From positions 1 to 59,645 of the forward strand of contig NBIV01000321.1 of assembly GCA_003194525.1 (NCBI GenBank): DNA of 59,645 bases. Direction: 5' to 3'. The notes below the pieces were generated by a model. The model ran no database searches and was not told the DNA's origin. It worked only from the letters and a program-made list of their open reading frames with translations. Below are positions 33,426-43,104 of this stretch, in pieces. The position numbers and the translations under genes are program-made. This stretch comes from Gracilariopsis chorda. Lineage: Eukaryota; Rhodophyta; Florideophyceae; Gracilariales; Gracilariaceae. Each line of letters opens with the position of its first letter. Position 1 is the stretch's first letter.

Positions 33426-34910
33426 CTAGTCATCGGGCAGAAATATGCGTCCCATTTGCGCGAACTGGGATGGTGACACATGACCTGTTTGCTGCTGTGC
33501 TTGCTGGATCTGTTGCTCTTGTACAATACCCGCCTGTTGTTCTCTCTCCAGGAAACGTAGTCGCATGTCCTCAATGTTTGTGTGCGTGCGTAGCATCCAC
33601 ATCTGCATCAACGGTCCACTGCTGAGGAGGATGTTGTCTGAGTACAAACGTCGCTTCGCGTTCTGAGCCCAAGTGAGCTTTCGGAGCTTCCATTCGTTGA
33701 CGCTGAGATCTGAGCTTTGCTGTGTGGAGTTCCTTGCCTCCAGGAACAGGCCGATGTCAAATGGTTCGTGCTGATCACCGTACGGGTAGAGAAGAGGGAA
33801 AGTGCCCTTCTCTGCAAGTTTGGATGCCGGTTTTAGAAGTCGGTACCGCACTTGCGCATTGTTTGCGGCATTCGCAGTCGCCCCTGCTCCAACAGCAGCA
33901 GCACTCGTCACTGCAGTGTGCTCTTCGGTTACGGTTCCTTCTACCAAGCGCGGTACTTGAGACTCCACTTGATACAGGCCAGTTGGATCCACGACGAGCG
34001 TTCTCATCATGGTTGGCCTGCCACCAGGAGCATCTTCAGGGAGAGGCCCAGCACCTGCGTGAGGAGCACTGACTGTGGCACTTCAGGTTTCTTCGTAACC
34101 ACGTACGACTACTCCCTCTTCTGCTGCCTGCATGCTGATATCGACGGCCGTATCTGCATTTTGTAGTTGTTGTTGCGTGCTAAGCATGGATCGGTACCGC
34201 TCACTCACCACCTCTGGCTTGGGCTGGATCACATCGTACAACTTGGGCACGATGTCTCGTACGTTGATGTCTTGAATGAACGCACGCAAATTGGCACGCA
34301 CATAGTGAGAGGGATCCAAGTAAGGCAGACCAGTACCCCACAGAAAGCTGTAGCGCGTGTTGTTCTGGTTCTGCGTCGGCAGAGAGAGAGCTGCGTTGCC
34401 CTCAAGTCTGAGAAATGAGGGACCGCCTCCCGTCACATACGACATGTCCATGAGCGCTTGTGTCGTTGCAAAGAGCGTATTCAAGTTGAGGAAATGGCTG
34501 TGGAAGGCTCTCAGGCTATAAAGACTGCGAACAAACTTACTGCTATGCCGTCTGCGGAACGTGACGCCCCATCTTGACATTCTTTTCATTCCACAGCACA
34601 CTCCATAGGTATCTTTGCCAAGCAAAACGCATCCGCAGTACTTGCAGCTATGAATTCTCAATGTCCAGTCCGGGTACGGGCAGGAGGAGAGCGTGTGTGC
34701 GTGCTCGCCGCATCTTCCGCATCGCCTTTGACCTGCAATGGAAAGCGTCTCAAAATCCAGCACGCTTGCACGGATGGCCGGATCATTCCTCGCCTAAGCT
34801 GCCAGGGAATCCCACGCATAGTACACGCGATAGAGTCCTCGATCAAGACGTCCAGCACAGTGCATGACCGTCGTATCAAGCTGTTGCTGTGGCTGATGCT
34901 GCGGCTGGTG
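33426..34910 (-). pseudogene. Helitron-1 zinc-finger and Helitron-like N-terminal domain
   Basis: One frame lies between the TGA at 34911-34913 and the TAG at 33426-33428, interrupted by a TGA at 34083-34085 that is CGA in Helitron-2. The early part holds two Cys/His clusters: CGRCGEHAHTLSSC near 34720 and CKYCGC..VCC near 34640. GGGPSFLRLEGNAAL lies near 34420, and the segment FPLLYPYGDQHEPFDIG near 33790 matches the start of the Helitron-like N-terminal domain that precedes Rep. The Gln-rich end is near 33510. It normally forms one protein with Rep and helicase. Both stops bounding it are shared by both copies, so it may be a separate ORF in this family. Confidence 0.8.
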
Positions 34911-35624
34911 TCAGGGAGCCGGTGTGATCTCATCCGCTTCCACCTCCATCGGAATGGACATCTGTTGTTCTTCCTGTTCAGCTTGTGGCAACGCAGGCTG
35001 CGGCGGTGGGTGTGAGGGAGCCGGGGTGATCTCATCCTCTTCGACTTCCATCGGGACTGGCATCTGTTCTTCCTCTTGTTCAGCTTGTGGCAGAGCAGGC
35101 TGCTGTGGTGGCGGTGGCTGTGAGGGAGCAGGGATGATCTCATCCTCTTCCACTTCCATCGCAATAGGCTTCTGTACTGCAGGCATCGGTGGGAGAGGGG
35201 GAGGCATCGGAGGCGGTGGAATGTGACTTGGGAGGCCTCTCACAAACTCCAGAATTCCAGGAATTGGGCACGATGTTGGTAGATCTGTGGCAGCGGACCC
35301 ACTGGCTCCAGCGGCGCTTGTGCTAACTGCTGCTGCAACCGAAGTAGGTGCAGGAGTAATTTCGTCTTCTTCAACCGCTGGAACAATAAGTCCTTGAACG
35401 TGTGCTCCGCTCTCATTTACTCCCAACTCATCTGGAGCTGGAGGAGCTGGTTCTCTTCGGGGTCTTTCAGCTCCTGCCCATGCTCCACCACTGCCGACGC
35501 GATGACCACCAGCGTTTTGCCTTGAACCGCCTGCGTTCAACCTGGCACCTCCAGAATTGTCTCTGGCACCTCCCGAGTTAGATCGGACGCCACCAGAATT
35601 CAGACGTCACCCTCCTCTCGTCAT
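34911..35624 (-). pseudogene. Helitron-1 RGG-like and Pro/Glu-rich repeat ORF
   Basis: The ATG at 35624 (MTRGG) is followed by a TGA that is CGA in Helitron-2. The N-terminus has about seven NSGGxR/NAGGxR units, like RGG boxes that bind nucleic acid. The C-terminal part has three to four tandem units of about 35 residues built on PMEVEEDEITPAP followed by a Pro/Gln stretch and QAEQEE; the DNA repeat spans about 34920-35165. It ends at a TGA (34911) also present in Helitron-2 (56491). No known domain. Its place at the 5' end of the coding region suggests an accessory or N-terminal extension of the Rep-helicase. Confidence 0.65.
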
Positions 35625-36711
35625 TTCAATTTACTAAAGGAAAGAAAATAACAATTCTATGTTTTTAAACCGTTAAATAATTTGCCAGAGTTCCAGAATA
35701 ATTCCCAATAAAACACAAATTTGAACGTGAACACACTGGTTGCAGTTTGTTGCGTTGCACCCACCGGGCCTAGTCGCATGCAGCAATTAAAAACAAATTG
35801 CTGCAAGGCTTATATTTACCCGATGCAGTCGTGCGCAGCACAGGGACTCTCGACACACTCCTGTTGGATTATGACGGGCGGAGTGTGCCCAGCCGGTTTT
35901 CAAGCCGTTTGATGTTTAACCCGCGTCCGGTTGTAAGGATTGGTCTGCCTTTACTCACACACCGAAATGTGCTTTCCGGCCCCAAGAGGTACGACACGGC
36001 GGCCGCCCCGGACCCTGCACAGCAAGCTGGTATTAGGTCCGGTAAACCCTCAGACTTCCTGATCGCCGTCAAACGACCAGTATACCACAGAGGAGCACCT
36101 GACCTTTCCCAGATCCGTGGTACTTAGTGGGTTACTCTTGCGGTGACCTGCACACAAGCTCGGCCTTGCCTAGGTCCCAGGCCAGCAAACAGTGCCCAAA
36201 GTAGCAAAAGGTTACGACACTGCGCTATTGGCCAAGCCTGAATGGGATGGGAAATAGTGGTTATGGTCAGCAAGCGAGATGCATTTGGCACTGCCCCAGT
36301 GCAGTATATACGTCTGTTGCAGGCAAGTCTGCAATGAAACTTCAGTATACACTGCACTGGCGCAGTGTAATTTGTCACGTGTTAGAATGCACTGCACTGG
36401 CGCAGTGCAATTTGCCACGTGTCGGAATGAACCGCAGGGTTTTTGCTGCTGAGTGGCTCGCACTACAATTTGATTGTATTGCAAGCCATTCAGCAGCCAT
36501 TGCACAGTCAACATGAAGCAGCAGCAGCTAATTAGCTGAACGCTTTGCTGCTGCTGCTGCTGCTGAATTTTTTTAATGGTAGGGAGGGGTTGCACCAAAT
36601 GGCAGTTGTGCATGCGCAAATGGGGGCGTGCAAGACGATTTTGTGGCCCAACGCCTCCATTCAATCAAGAACACCCCCCTCATACATGAACAAATACTTA
36701 TAATGGAGAGA
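35625..36711 (-). promoter_or_regulatory. Helitron-1 5' region: terminal repeats, iterons, candidate promoter
   Basis: About 1.1 kb from the TC end to the first ATG. In order from the end: a partly decayed inverted repeat, a (CTG)n/(CAG)n pair separated by about 20 bases (36510-36565), palindromic tandem repeats with GCACTGCGCCAGTGC and CACGTG around 36340-36430, and then the segment with a conserved antisense frame (35798-36127). All of this is present in Helitron-2 (54697-55782). Repeated palindromes near a Rep-encoding end are candidate Rep or transcription-factor sites; this is inferred from layout. Confidence 0.55.
35798..36127 (+). CDS. Conserved antisense ORF in Helitron 5' region, unknown
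   Basis: A 109-codon frame on the strand opposite to the transposon genes (first residues MLQGLYLPDAV, end DLSQIRGT; the first codon is a non-ATG, so the true start is unclear). Helitron-2 carries the same frame at 55281-55610 with a single amino-acid difference (Leu to Phe near the end), while the Rep and helicase frames of the same two copies have picked up many stops. It may be a captured host gene fragment or a DNA segment conserved for another reason; the opposite strand is also open for 67 codons here. No known family is recognised. Confidence 0.4.
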   Translation: MLQGLYLPDAVVRSTGTLDTLLLDYDGRSVPSRFSSRLMFNPRPVVRIGLPLLTHRNVLSGPKRYDTAAAPDPAQQAGIRSGKPSDFLIAVKRPVYHRGAPDLSQIRGT

Positions 36712-38000
36712 TCCTTCACTGCGATAAAGGCTAAATTGTCAGCACCAAGCACAAGCCTTCTTGGAATCTCGCCACTGCCTTCTGGACAAACAAAAAATAC
36801 TAAATCAATGCAAAAATCGATACTATCACAGCGCACACAGCAGGCACATTTCCTTGACCACCACCCACCCACCCGAGTCAACCGCAGAAAACTACAGCCC
36901 CAAACCAAAATCTCCATATCCCACTTCATACTAACCCCTCCATACTCCCCTTTACCACATCAACACTCACTACCTGCATCCACATAACCCACTCCAAACA
37001 CTCCACAATCCCGTAAGATCTCGCCCCCAATCGCCATTACAAAACAAGGCGCAGCAATGGCACATACGCTTTAACCATGCATGCCCAGCCAAACTGGTAC
37101 TCATAGCCAATCAAAGGCTAGTCCTGACCAGGCCTTCCTCCATTCCTATGGATACCATCTCAAAGTTCTTGGCTTGTACCAAAGCGAAACTACACCAAAC
37201 TCCACACCACTTCACTACGCATAATTACAAACCAGGATCATACGTCAGTTCTGATATCAGCGGTCCGATCAAGTCATAACCGACACAATGAAACAATTAC
37301 CTACTCCTTATCATATGTGAAGCAACTTGCTTTGGCTTTGCAAACCTCATCAAAGACCGCAAACATATTCCAAAGTTTGCATGTCAAACCCTGTACCACA
37401 TCTGCAACCGTATGCAACACCCCGTAACAGACTTCTGCAGTGACAATGCTGAAGAGCATAGCTCAAAATCAATGCAGGCAGTCTATGACAAGCATAGTCC
37501 CACTGATCACCATCGAACCCCACACCAACCAGAAGAGAAATCCATACCAGAACGCTTCAACAGAACAATCGTGTAGTCAGTAACAGCACTACTCGCAACG
37601 GCCAAACTAACACTAGAATACTGGGAAGACGTGGATAGAGAAACCATATTCAAGTATAACCTCCTCCATAATTCCAGCCCCAATACCTCACCATCTCACC
37701 TCTGGTACGGATCTAACCCAGATATTAATCACGTCTATACCTTCGGTCAACTTGGCCTAATACCGATTTACGCCTGCGAAAAGAAAATAGACCATCACGC
37801 ATACCCAGCCTGGTGTATATACGCCACCTCTCTCACCACATTCATGGTCCAAAACCTTAAAACTCACCAGTAATACCATATAAGAGGAAGTCAACTTCAT
37901 CCATATCACCAGCAGAGCCACCCCACAACAACTACCTAAACCGCTTTCAAGACCAAAGCGCACTGTTCTTTCACAATACACGAGCAGATAAAATTACACA
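36712..38000 (+). pseudogene. pol: copia-B integrase
   Basis: Continues the pre-integrase frame after Helitron-1 (SFTAIKAKLSAPS). The zinc region appears as QWHIRFNHACPAKL near 37055 and FLACTKAKLHQ near 37165. The integrase core starts PGSYVSSDISGPIKS near 37235 (first Asp). The centre is full of stops and frameshifts; a near-matching second Asp segment with SDNAEEHSS is near 37440. The C-terminal part FKYNLLHNSSPNTSPSHLWYGSNPDINHVYTFG-type motif (37651-37750) and the Lys/Asp segment at 37780 are typical for copia. Inactive. Confidence 0.75.
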
Positions 38001-38340
38001 CTTCACCTACCATCAATATCGCTCAAGCCAGAAAATACCCGGATGCCGAACTCTGGGCGATAGCGCATAATACCGAACTCAGCAAAATTGATTAATATAA
38101 GGGCATTACATTGCTTCCCGCGCACTTTCAAGCTCTAAAACAAGCTATCATCTGACCCATGATGATATACTGCTATAAGTGATCAGCAGATGGAAACGTC
38201 AAGGAGCAAAAGGCAAGATGGAACTTGCGAAGAGACCTTATGAAACCAGGTCCCCACTTCGATCCAAACCATCGCACAACATACACCGCTGATCGAGCCA
38301 CCCAACGACTCCTAATCGCTATTCATGCCGCATATCAGTA

Positions 38341-38755
38341 CACAGTGGAAATGCACGAAACAAACTCGATGTGATTTAGATAGAAATGTAGCAAAATGGA
38401 TACACTTCCAATGAAACTCAGATAAAATATTGATATTTTGTTCATTCCGGCAGCATATATGCGCGAGTGTCGCGCTAGAACCGCATATATATTTCTCATG
38501 TTTTTGATATGGTTTAAACCATTTTCAGATGTAGGAAATTTTAAAATATATTGAACGTGAATCAAACTCTCATGTAAACAATACCACTTTGTATCACATG
38601 TAAACCACGTTTATATCTTGAGCGTATCAAACATGTCATCGGCAATACCATTTACATATCAATCAAGGGTCATTTGTGTATCATCCATGCATCATACCGA
38701 TGTCTTCCCACGATATCTGTTTTATATCAAAAAGATATCTTGCATTTCTACCGGG
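38341..38755. mobile_element. MITE-1 in copia-B RT
   Basis: A 415-bp A/T-rich insertion flanked by the 4-bp duplication AGTA (38337-38340 and 38756-38759). Its ends are imperfect inverted repeats: CACAGTGGAAATGCACGA at the left and, read from the right, CCCGGTAGAAATGCAAGA. It has no coding capacity. Removing it with one AGTA restores the copia frame (AAYQ joined to YLLEQF). Size, ends and duplication length match MITE-2, so both likely use the same transposase. CMC-type (CACTA/Chapaev) ends are similar in style, but assignment is tentative. Confidence 0.85.
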
Positions 38756-39060
38756 AGTATCTCTTAGAACAATTCCATATGAATTCCGCACACCTCCACC
38801 AACGCTGCCAGCATGATCGGCCATTCTATGTCAAACAAGTCCCCTATTTTGATGGCTCATAACAGCATATACTGACTCGTATTCGGAAATGTGTACGGCT
38901 CTGCCCCGGCATCCTTTTCTATAATCATGGTCCCAAAAATTTTATCACCAAATTTCAATTTGTCCCATCCCATCATGATCCCTCTATCTACATCAAACGA
39001 ATACACACAGGGTTTGTTCTCGTAAGCACCACCATTGATGACTTCTTGATCTTAGCCTCA

Positions 39061-39474
39061 CCCAGTAGAAATCCAGTATACAATGCTGATATAGAAATGA
39101 TATCTCATGAGGATATAAGTATGCTAAGAGGAGTATAACGGTTTGATATGGTAAAGATATAATAATCAAAACTTTTGTTAGTTTTTGGATACTCATTAGA
39201 TGTGTGTACGATATGTAATTGATAGCAATTCAGGGGGATTACGAAAGCTTCTGATATAGGTCTGATATATTTTGAAACTTCCGATATCAGAAACTGTCGC
39301 AACTTACCTCAGAAATATATCAAGTATATATCCTCATCTCGCGTGAGAGTACCAGAAATATAGTGTCTGATTCAGGAATATACCGAAAATAATCTGATGC
39401 ACATCTCAAATTTATCAGTTCTGCGTTAAACATGTCAGATTCATATCGGACACATATCTCATATTTGCACTGGG
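39061..39474. mobile_element. MITE-2 in copia-B RT
   Basis: A 414-bp A/T-rich insertion flanked by CTCA on both sides (39057-39060 and 39475-39478). Left end CCCAGTAGAAATCCAG; right end, reversed, CCCAGTGCAAATATGAG. The interior has many GATAT/ATATC motifs, as does MITE-1, which could be sub-terminal transposase sites. Removing it with one CTCA joins ILAS to DQRHIKDL in frame. Confidence 0.85.
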
Positions 39475-40471
39475 CTCAGATCAACGCCACATCAAAGATC
39501 TTGACCACCAACTGCTCACTAAAGACAGGTTAAAGCAACTTTGACGCCAAACGTGCTTTTCGAACTGGACCTTACTTCACACCAAAGACGGTAACGTCCA
39601 TCTGACGCAACCAGAATCTATTGATTCCATCCTAGCACAAACCATCATGGACAACTGCAACCCCACTCCTACCCCTTATTCAAGCCTCACCCACCTCCAC
39701 CGGAGACCTCCCACACCCGACCTCAGCCGAGGACAAGCATCACGGTACAGGCCAATCTTCGGATAAATCCGGTATTTCACTGACAGCACCAGACCCAATA
39801 TACTATACAGCACCAATTTCTTAGTACAAAATATGTATAAAACAAAGGAAGACCATTTGCAAGCCTTAAGAATGCTCCTTCGCTACCTCAAAGGCAATCA
39901 AACCCACAGCCTGCCTTACCGTCCCCCTGATTCTGCACTACATCATCTTGTGACAGTATACAGCGATTCCAACTTCGCCAATGCAACAAACCAGAAATCA
40001 ATCACCGGGACTTCGCACCTCATCGCTAACAACCCTAACTCAAGGGAATATGGCAAAGAAAACAATGATGCACTTTCTACTACAGAATTCGAATACATAG
40101 CGGCTACGTAAGCCACTGGACAGACAAACTGGCTTCGTAATATCCTCAAATCTACGACGCTTCAACGCCAGTGACCGATTCAGCATCGTATTGACAACCA
40201 ATCAGCGATCATTATTGCAACAAATCAAGCCCCTACGAAACGTCGAAAGTACATCAACATAAGACACCATTATCTGCAGCATCAAATTGGCAACAACAAC
40301 ATAACTCTGAAAAAGGTCTCCACGTAAGATATTATAGAGGACATATTTTCGAAACCCCTTCATTGGCAGCGATATACCAACCTTCGCAAACTCCTCAAAG
40401 TCACGCCCTCCCCACATGAAAATGCTAACCAGCAACCAGGGACAGTCAATCAGCATCATAACTCTTGCTGA

Positions 40472-41074
40472 TTCCCCTTTTTTTAGGAGACTCAATCAGA
40501 ATTACAGTACAAGGCAGAACACAAGGACGAGCAACGCGAAATCACAAATTAAACGGAATAGCTAGAGTCTTTCTCTCACACACCTCTTAGATACCCTTGG
40601 AGGGTTTGTTGGGCAATAATTATACACTTATTAGGAATGACAAACTGTGGTTCACTTACTTGAGGTGCTGTTAATTGGCAAGCAATTAAATCCTGTTGCA
40701 AACTTTGTTAGCCTGGCTTCGCAAAAGTCTCTTTGCGAGGCGATTCTCGCGACCCGAATGTGTTTTACGGCCTGATGTTCTGGGGATATCCTTTCAATCC
40801 ATGAAACAAACTCGTCCCCCAATTTTTTTGATTCCATTTTCAGACTAAGTCCCAATATCAAGGATCGCTCATTCCTTATCCAATATTGCGAAAATTGCAA
40901 GCAAGAAATTTTCAGAGATCTGTTACAGCAACCGTCTCAGCTCACTCACTGTCTTACAGCAGTGTATTTGTGAATAACTAATCGCCTCTCTTGGCAAGTC
41001 AGAAGTCATCACAAAAAGCGTGTGTTAGTCAGAGTAGTCAATGCTTTTAGTCACATTTCTCCTTCTACTCCAGA
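40472..41074. other. Unassigned region between copia-B and copia-C
   Basis: About 600 bases, A/T-rich, no supported frame on either strand. A short purine stretch (AGGAGAC near 40487) after the copia-B stop could be its polypurine tract, so part of this may be LTR sequence of copia-B or, on the other strand, of copia-C. A small inverted repeat, CGCAAA..TTTGCG, lies near 40719-40738. Confidence 0.35.
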
Positions 41075-42021
41075 TCAACTACATTCCGCGTAATCTTTGT
41101 GTGTAAGGCATTGTCTTGCATTTTTTACTTCGTGCTCGTCATCATCTGCCCTAAGTAATGTTTGTTCACTGTTATTTGTGACGATTAGAAAATGATATAC
41201 AGCAGATAGTGATGATGTTTGACAGTCCCAGTTGATGTATCTCATTTTTGTGCGGGTGAAGATGTCACTTGGCGTTGCTTGCATAGGTCGCAGAGGCGAT
41301 CACAATATGGCTATTTATTGAGCATGTCGACTTTCATGACTCCTGTGAGTATGCTATTGAGGTTAACTGCTGTTCGCAACGTGTCGCTGCAGGTGAAGAT
41401 GTGGAATGGCTATGTAGCTGCATTGTTTGGTGAGCGCTTGCTTTTCGACGATCAAGACTGCCGAGCGATTGTCAATGTTCTGTGGTGGCGGTTACCCTAT
41501 TCCCGCTTGTGTATCGTGGAGCAGCTGAAGGATCTAATTTTTTTGTCTGGTCTCATCTGTAGTGAATATATATTCTGCTTCCGCCGTGGATAAAGCAACA
41601 ATGTTTTGCTTTTTTGATGCCTATGGTATTGGTGTGTTGTTGATACAGTGAAGATTGCTGGATATGGACTTGCAGGTTTTGACGGTCCCAAAGTCTGTAT
41701 CGCTATATACATGAAGGTTGTTCACGGTGCTATTTAACGACTTGGTGAAGAGCAAACTGTGGGGTCGGGTTCCCTTAAGGTACTGGAGGAGGTACTTCAG
41801 TGCCTGTGCCTGATGCTGTTGTGGTGTTGCCAAATGTTGTGCGAGGCAATTAGTGGCGTAAGCTATGTCTTATTGCGTGCTATCTGTTACGTACCGGATC
41901 TAGCCAGGGTGTATCGTCCTTTCTGGCCAGTTGAGTTGAGAGTGGTCTGGTTTCGTCTTACTGATCCAAATGCTTGAGATTGTTTTAGGGTGTGGCTGTG
42001 AAGTTGCATGTGGCCTTGCCT
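41075..42021 (-). pseudogene. pol: copia-C RT C-terminus and RNase H
   Basis: Minus-strand copia. ALKYLLQYLKGTRPHSL near 41790, VYSDTDFGTVKTCKS near 41710 and VALSTAEAEYIF near 41595 are RNase H motifs. Near the end DIFTRTKMRYI (about 41255) corresponds to the DIFTKPL tail of copia pol. The upstream end is cut at 42021 by a solo LTR. Several frameshifts and stops. Confidence 0.8.
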
Positions 42022-42958
42022 GAAGAGCAATGCGTATGATCATCCCTCTAAGCGAGGTAGATCATGAATGATTCGGTACCGACGTGGATTCGGTTCAACT
42101 CAGGTATGAGTAAACCTTGGAAGCTTTGGGTGAAATTCCATATGAGTTTTATTTTGGAACCTTTACCGGGGATCTCTATGATATCTGGAGTTCATTGACC
42201 CTTGGTAAATGTTACGGAGAATATTGATTTTTGGGATGATTCACACCTGTCGTATTGCGCCGTGGCTGGCCGTGCGGCTCAGTGACACAAACGTGTGTAC
42301 CACAAATGTGGCTTACCACAGTAGTAGTATTCTTACTTTTATTATGACCCAAAGTAATTAAGGGAGGACGGCGCTGCCATTTCACCCTAAGGTACAGACA
42401 AGCTGTGACTGGGCTCTGAGTTTATCGCCTGCGCGAAATAACCAAATCCTCTTGAGGTTTCACCCCGTACGGTTTCGTTATCCTCACCTGCAAATTATCA
42501 ACCAAATCTCTGATATGTCTTACCTCGCTGGTTTGCCAAGTGTAAACTGTTATTACCGTTTTAGTCATTTTCTATTGTGGGAAAAGATAGTCGTTCGACT
42601 TGGTACTCAGTTTTTCCGTGCCGGCTGAATAAAAAACAAGCTCACTGTCGTGTCTCTTTCGCCTTTTCTCACTACCCACCGGGTTGTACTTTTCTCCTTG
42701 GTTCTTTTCCTTCCTTTCTCCTTTCTTCTCTTTGGATTCTCCATGGAACGGAACACCGCTCACACGGACCTGTGAAATACGTCGAACCGCTGGTAACTCG
42801 ATTCTCGGTGACATCTCCGTCAGTCCAGCCAGAAGCCAACTCTGTTTTACACCAGAACATCGTGTGGTACGGAGGGCCCTGTCGCTGAGCCTACCTCGAA
42901 AGGAAGTTAGGCTGCCAACAGCCTGCGAGGATTACCCATCTACGAATGTTGCTCCATA
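42022..42958 (+). repeat. Solo-LTR-like repeat a (gypsy type, opposite orientation)
   Basis: About 937 bp, aligning as reverse complement with 43105-44024. In element-like orientation it starts TATGGAGCAACAT (others TGTNGAGCAAYAT) and ends ..TTCA. The flanks TTGCC and ATGGC agree in 3 of 5 positions, so a decayed duplication is possible. It sits inside copia-C RT. The start resembles gypsy LTRs (TGTGGTGCAAT), which suggests a related gypsy family. Confidence 0.7.
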
Positions 42959-43104
42959 ATGGCAATGTGCTGCAGCATGGCGTTGATGTTGATGGTTTGA
43001 AAATGTGAATTCCGGCTTCTGTAAGAGTAGTTGTCCAGTTGAGGAAGAAGGTATGAGATTTGAGACGCTTCAGTTTCTATTTATTGGGTAGATGGTGATA
43101 CAGC
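42959..43104 (-). pseudogene. pol: copia-C RT fragment between two solo LTRs
   Basis: On the minus strand it encodes, over shifted frames, QLYHHLPNK, KRLKSHTFFLNWTTTLTEAG and INAMLQHIAIM. These align with copia-B DHQLLTKDRLKQL, FSNWTLLHTKDG and IDSILAQTIM. This shows that the two flanking LTR-like repeats are separate insertions in one copia element. Confidence 0.65.

Larger units (their letters stand above)
30058..36711 (-). mobile_element. Helitron-1 (autonomous-type, now inactive)
   Basis: A 6654-bp rolling-circle transposon on the minus strand. It begins TCTCTCCATTATAAG at 36711 (the TC start of Helitrons) and ends ..GGCCGCTTCCTCTTG at 30058. It sits between host A and T with no target duplication, the Helitron rule, and cutting it out restores the copia-B frame. 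The same two ends recur in the elements at 54235 and 54697. The 3' end is CTTG, not the canonical CTRR. Coding order: RGG/Pro-rich ORF, zinc-finger and Helitron-like N-terminal domain, Rep, Pif1-type helicase. Internal stops show it is dead. Confidence 0.93.
28683..40471 (+). mobile_element. Ty1/copia element copia-B, host of Helitron-1 and two MITEs
   Basis: Plus-strand copia element whose gag-pol is cut by three later insertions: Helitron-1 (30058-36711), MITE-1 (38341-38755) and MITE-2 (39061-39474). Removing each one, with its duplicated bases where present, joins recognisable copia motifs. Pol ends at a TGA at 40469-40471. I could not delimit LTRs: the left end is overlapped by copia-D, and after 40471 no repeat of the left flank is seen. 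The bases 28683-29030 have no recognised coding content and may be LTR or leader. Confidence 0.75.
38001..40471 (+). pseudogene. pol: copia-B reverse transcriptase and RNase H
   Basis: RT N-terminal motif KARWNLRRDLMKPG near 38215 and TYTADRATQRLLIAIHAAYQ at 38280-38338. MITE-1 splits it here; it resumes as LLEQFHMNSAHLHQR near 38762 and VKQVPYFDGS near 38830. The catalytic box reads TTIDDFLILAS (39028-39060) instead of YVDD. MITE-2 follows, and the frame resumes DQRHIKDLDHQLLTKDRL near 39479. RNase H: LRYLKGNQTHSLPY near 39875, TVYSDSNFANATNQKSITG near 39955 and STTEFEYIAAT near 40080. The tail NIRHHYL and IFSKPLHWQRYTNL is near 40260-40395. Inactive. Confidence 0.83.
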
